Shown: piece by piece, positions 7,430 through 8,806 of the stretch | Layout of the letters: the number at the start of each line of letters is the position of its first letter | Numbering within the stretch: position 1 is the stretch's first letter | NCBI GenBank assembly: GCA_030040515.1 | Contig: JASHTO010000743.1 | Span: 1-8,806 of the forward strand | DNA from: Terriglobia bacterium | GTDB taxonomy: Bacteria > Acidobacteriota > Terriglobia > UBA7540 | Direction of reading: 5' to 3' | DNA: 8,806 nt | Program-made: the position numbers and the translations under genes | The notes under the pieces: generated by a model | Told to the model about the DNA's origin: nothing | Seen by the model: the letters and a program-made list of their open reading frames with translations, nothing else | Databases searched by the model: none

Positions 7430-7470
7430 GAATTTGGAGTGCGGCAGCAAGCTGCCGCACTCCATAATTC
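7430..7470. repeat. REP-like palindrome
   Basis: TGGAGTGCGGCAGC (7435-7448) is a perfect inverted copy of GCTGCCGCACTCCA (7451-7464) with only AA between them. GAATT (7430-7434) pairs with AATTC (7466-7470) around one bulged base, giving a 19-bp stem. There is no U-run on either side, so it is a poor intrinsic terminator. The GTGCGGCAGC...GCTGCCGCAC core resembles intergenic REP-type palindromes that I recall from Acidobacteriota and Verrucomicrobiota genomes, which can be spread by REP-associated tyrosine transposases. It sits between a + strand operon and a - strand gene, a typical REP position. No second copy was seen in the window. Confidence 0.75.
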
Positions 7471-7578
7471 GTCTCGATCGCCACCGTCCTGTTATCTTAC
7501 TGTTGCGGGGCTTTGACGTACCGCTTCAGAACCACCCGGCCCTATTTGACACATTTTGTTTGTTCGCACTGGCGCACT

Positions 7579-8259
7579 TCATTTGCCCGAGCCGTGTCCC
7601 GAATCGGCGTCACTCGTTTGAGGAGTGCCGGGGGCAAGTGACAACTCTCGCGTCAATTGATAATCGAGCTGCGTTCCGGCCGGTATGGTCAGATCTTTCC
7701 CGCGCCGGCGAAGGCGGTCGACGGTGGTGGCGGTGAGTCCCACGGTAGCGCCGACAAAGGGATGTGCGAAGATCAGCCCCACCAGCACACCGCCGGCGGT
7801 TCCACCACCGATTTCCTCAAAATCCGCGAAGCGCGAACTCGGCCCTTTGATAAGTCCTTCGCTCCCCACCACCTTGATGTGATCGACGCCGTAAGCGGTC
7901 ATCAGCATGGCGCCGATGGGAAGGCTGCGGCCGCCGGCAAGGGTGATTTGCTCAACGTTCAGCCGCATCTCGCCCACACCCGTAACGCGGCCGGGGCGCT
8001 CCATGCGCGTAATGTGTCCCGCGAGCGACGTGCCGGCGGGAATCACCACGGTGCCGTTGATGGTGACGGGCTCCGTGACGGTCATGGTGAAGGCGTCACC
8101 CTGCGAATTCAGCTTGGTGGTCAGGGTCTCGGTGGTGCGGCAATGGAGCAGGGTACCGGCGGGAACGGAGAGAGCCTCCGCCGGACCCAGATCCTTGGCG
8201 TAGGCGAAGGGAATTCCTGCGATGGCGAGAAACATCACCAGCAAAGCGCGCTTGACCAT
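7579..8259 (-). CDS. Secreted hypothetical protein with repeated (V/I)PAGT motifs
   Basis: The 226-residue product starts with a Sec signal peptide (MVKRALLVMFLAIAGIPFAYA), with a likely cut after AYA at about residue 21. The mature part has three (V/I)PAGT motifs: VPAGT (32-36) and two IPAGT (73-77 and 192-196). The first two frame a beta-rich segment (TETLTTKLNSQGDAFTMTVTEPV, then SLAGHITRMERPGRV). This is faintly like the IPAGT-type barrel of VirB10/TrbI proteins, but no secretion genes are nearby. A glycine-rich stretch (GGGTAGGVLVGLIFAHPFVGATVGL, split at residues 151-175) could be a glycine zipper or membrane-inserting hairpin. The C-terminus is hydrophilic (SDADSGHGSGK). The start is well fixed: AGGAGG (8266-8271) is six bases before ATG. 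I recognise no defined function; a cell-envelope role is likely. Confidence 0.8.
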   Translation of the reverse strand: MVKRALLVMFLAIAGIPFAYAKDLGPAEALSVPAGTLLHCRTTETLTTKLNSQGDAFTMTVTEPVTINGTVVIPAGTSLAGHITRMERPGRVTGVGEMRLNVEQITLAGGRSLPIGAMLMTAYGVDHIKVVGSEGLIKGPSSRFADFEEIGGGTAGGVLVGLIFAHPFVGATVGLTATTVDRLRRRGKDLTIPAGTQLDYQLTRELSLAPGTPQTSDADSGHGSGK

Positions 8260-8342
8260 GTTGAACCTCCTCGAAGGTCATTCATGGCCGGACCCTGGCG
8301 CTATGTCCAGCTTGGGTTGAAGTGAAGAATTAAGAAGCGAGT

Positions 8343-8373
8343 GGGAGACCCGCTCACGGTGATCGGGTCTCCC
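8343..8373 (-). terminator. Rho-independent-type terminator of the edge gene
   Basis: GGGAGACCCG (8343-8352) and CGGGTCTCCC (8364-8373) form a perfect 10-bp stem around an 11-base loop. Read on the - strand it begins 10 bases after the TAG of the edge gene and is followed by a T-rich stretch (CTTCTTAATTCTTC). It also separates that gene from the secreted protein gene downstream, which has its own strong RBS. Confidence 0.7.
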
Positions 8374-8383
8374 TGCGGAATTG

Positions 8384-8806
8384 CTACTGCGCTCCCTCCG
8401 AGCGCGAGGCAACCTGGGTGACACCCTTCGGGGTACTCAGATACCCCTTCACCTGATTTGATCCTACACTATTTACCACCAGCTCGTAAGGCTTTTTTGA
8501 CCCGTTCACAAAGAAGTCGATCGGAGAGTTCACCGCGCAGTCTTTCCTCTCCACTTCCATGTCATCCACCAGTGTGGCGACCGTGTACTGATGGCGCTTG
8601 TAATTGGTGCGCTTCAGCGTCAGCCCGACTCCTGCCACTTTGGAAAGCTGATTACGGTTGAGGGTGAATTCGAAATAGTCGCGATCTCCCAGCTTGCGGA
8701 GGTATTCGATGTCATCGTGGTTGCGGGCAATGAGCGTTCCCATTTCGCTGCGAGCCATCCCCAGATCCGCCGCCAGCGTGCTGACGTTTTTCTGAGTTGT
8801 ACTAAG
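8384..8806 (-). CDS. Hypothetical protein, 5' end beyond the window edge
   Basis: The frame is open from the window edge to TAG at 8386-8384, giving 140 visible residues. An internal ATG at 8758 exists but lacks a convincing RBS, and the 16 codons upstream (LSTTQKNVSTLAADLG) continue the same polar helical pattern, so the gene most likely starts outside the window. The first 40 residues look like the end of a coiled coil. RDYFEFTLNRNQLSKV then starts a beta-rich domain (GLTLKRTNYKRHQYTVATLV, PIDFFVNG, ELVVNSV, VKGYLSTPKG). Similar coiled-coil plus YFEF proteins are recalled from Acidobacteriota as conserved hypotheticals with no known function. A strong terminator hairpin follows. The TAG is evidently a real stop, because read-through would enter the terminator stem. 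Confidence 0.65.
   Translation of the reverse strand, partial: LSTTQKNVSTLAADLGMARSEMGTLIARNHDDIEYLRKLGDRDYFEFTLNRNQLSKVAGVGLTLKRTNYKRHQYTVATLVDDMEVERKDCAVNSPIDFFVNGSKKPYELVVNSVGSNQVKGYLSTPKGVTQVASRSEGAQ

Noticed and set aside
7657..8325. 222-codon + strand ORF opposite the secreted protein gene
   Set aside because: Gly/His/Arg-rich shadow product; the - strand gene has a signal peptide and a perfect RBS.
1..8806. CRISPR arrays, tRNA or rRNA genes, transposase genes
   Set aside because: No regularly spaced direct repeats, no cloverleaf-like or rRNA sequence, and no transposase motifs were seen by eye.

Overview
The window is GC-rich, with about 8.8 kb of densely packed bacterial genes. The gene content suggests an Acidobacteriota-like soil bacterium: a GH2 glycosidase, a sugar-acid dehydratase with an ACS-type transporter, a membrane protein with a spermidine-synthase-like domain, short exported proteins with IPAGT motifs, and a GTGCGGCAGC-type palindrome. 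No rRNA or other marker gene confirms this, so the phylum is inference.

Left part (1-3800): sugar metabolism. A 5'-truncated glycoside hydrolase family 2 enzyme on the + strand converges on a two-gene - strand operon, an ACS-family MFS permease followed by an IlvD/EDD sugar-acid dehydratase. The two operon genes share an ATGA stop/start overlap. Both are visibly broken. The permease has one in-frame amber codon between its two halves. The dehydratase has a small frameshift, has lost about 300 internal residues at a Pro-Gly junction, and has an in-frame amber near its C-terminus. The operon promoter still looks intact (TTGACA, 17 bp, GATAAC), which suggests recent decay.

Middle part (3800-7377): a + strand pair. 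A ThiF/MoeB-type E1-like adenylyltransferase is followed, across a 64-base gap with a long imperfect hairpin, by an 801-residue protein with membrane segments at both ends and a spermidine-synthase-like Rossmann domain between them. Just before the ThiF gene is a 16-codon ORF with a strong Shine-Dalgarno sequence. Its product looks like the first residues of a Tat signal peptide cut off by a stop.

Right part (7378-8806): a REP-like perfect palindrome separates the + strand pair from two convergent - strand genes. One encodes a secreted protein with three (V/I)PAGT motifs. The other is a hypothetical protein open at the window edge, with a helical/coiled-coil start and a beta-rich end, followed by a clear terminator hairpin.

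No tRNA, rRNA, CRISPR array, transposase or complete mobile element was seen. No intergenic stretch exceeds 300 bases.
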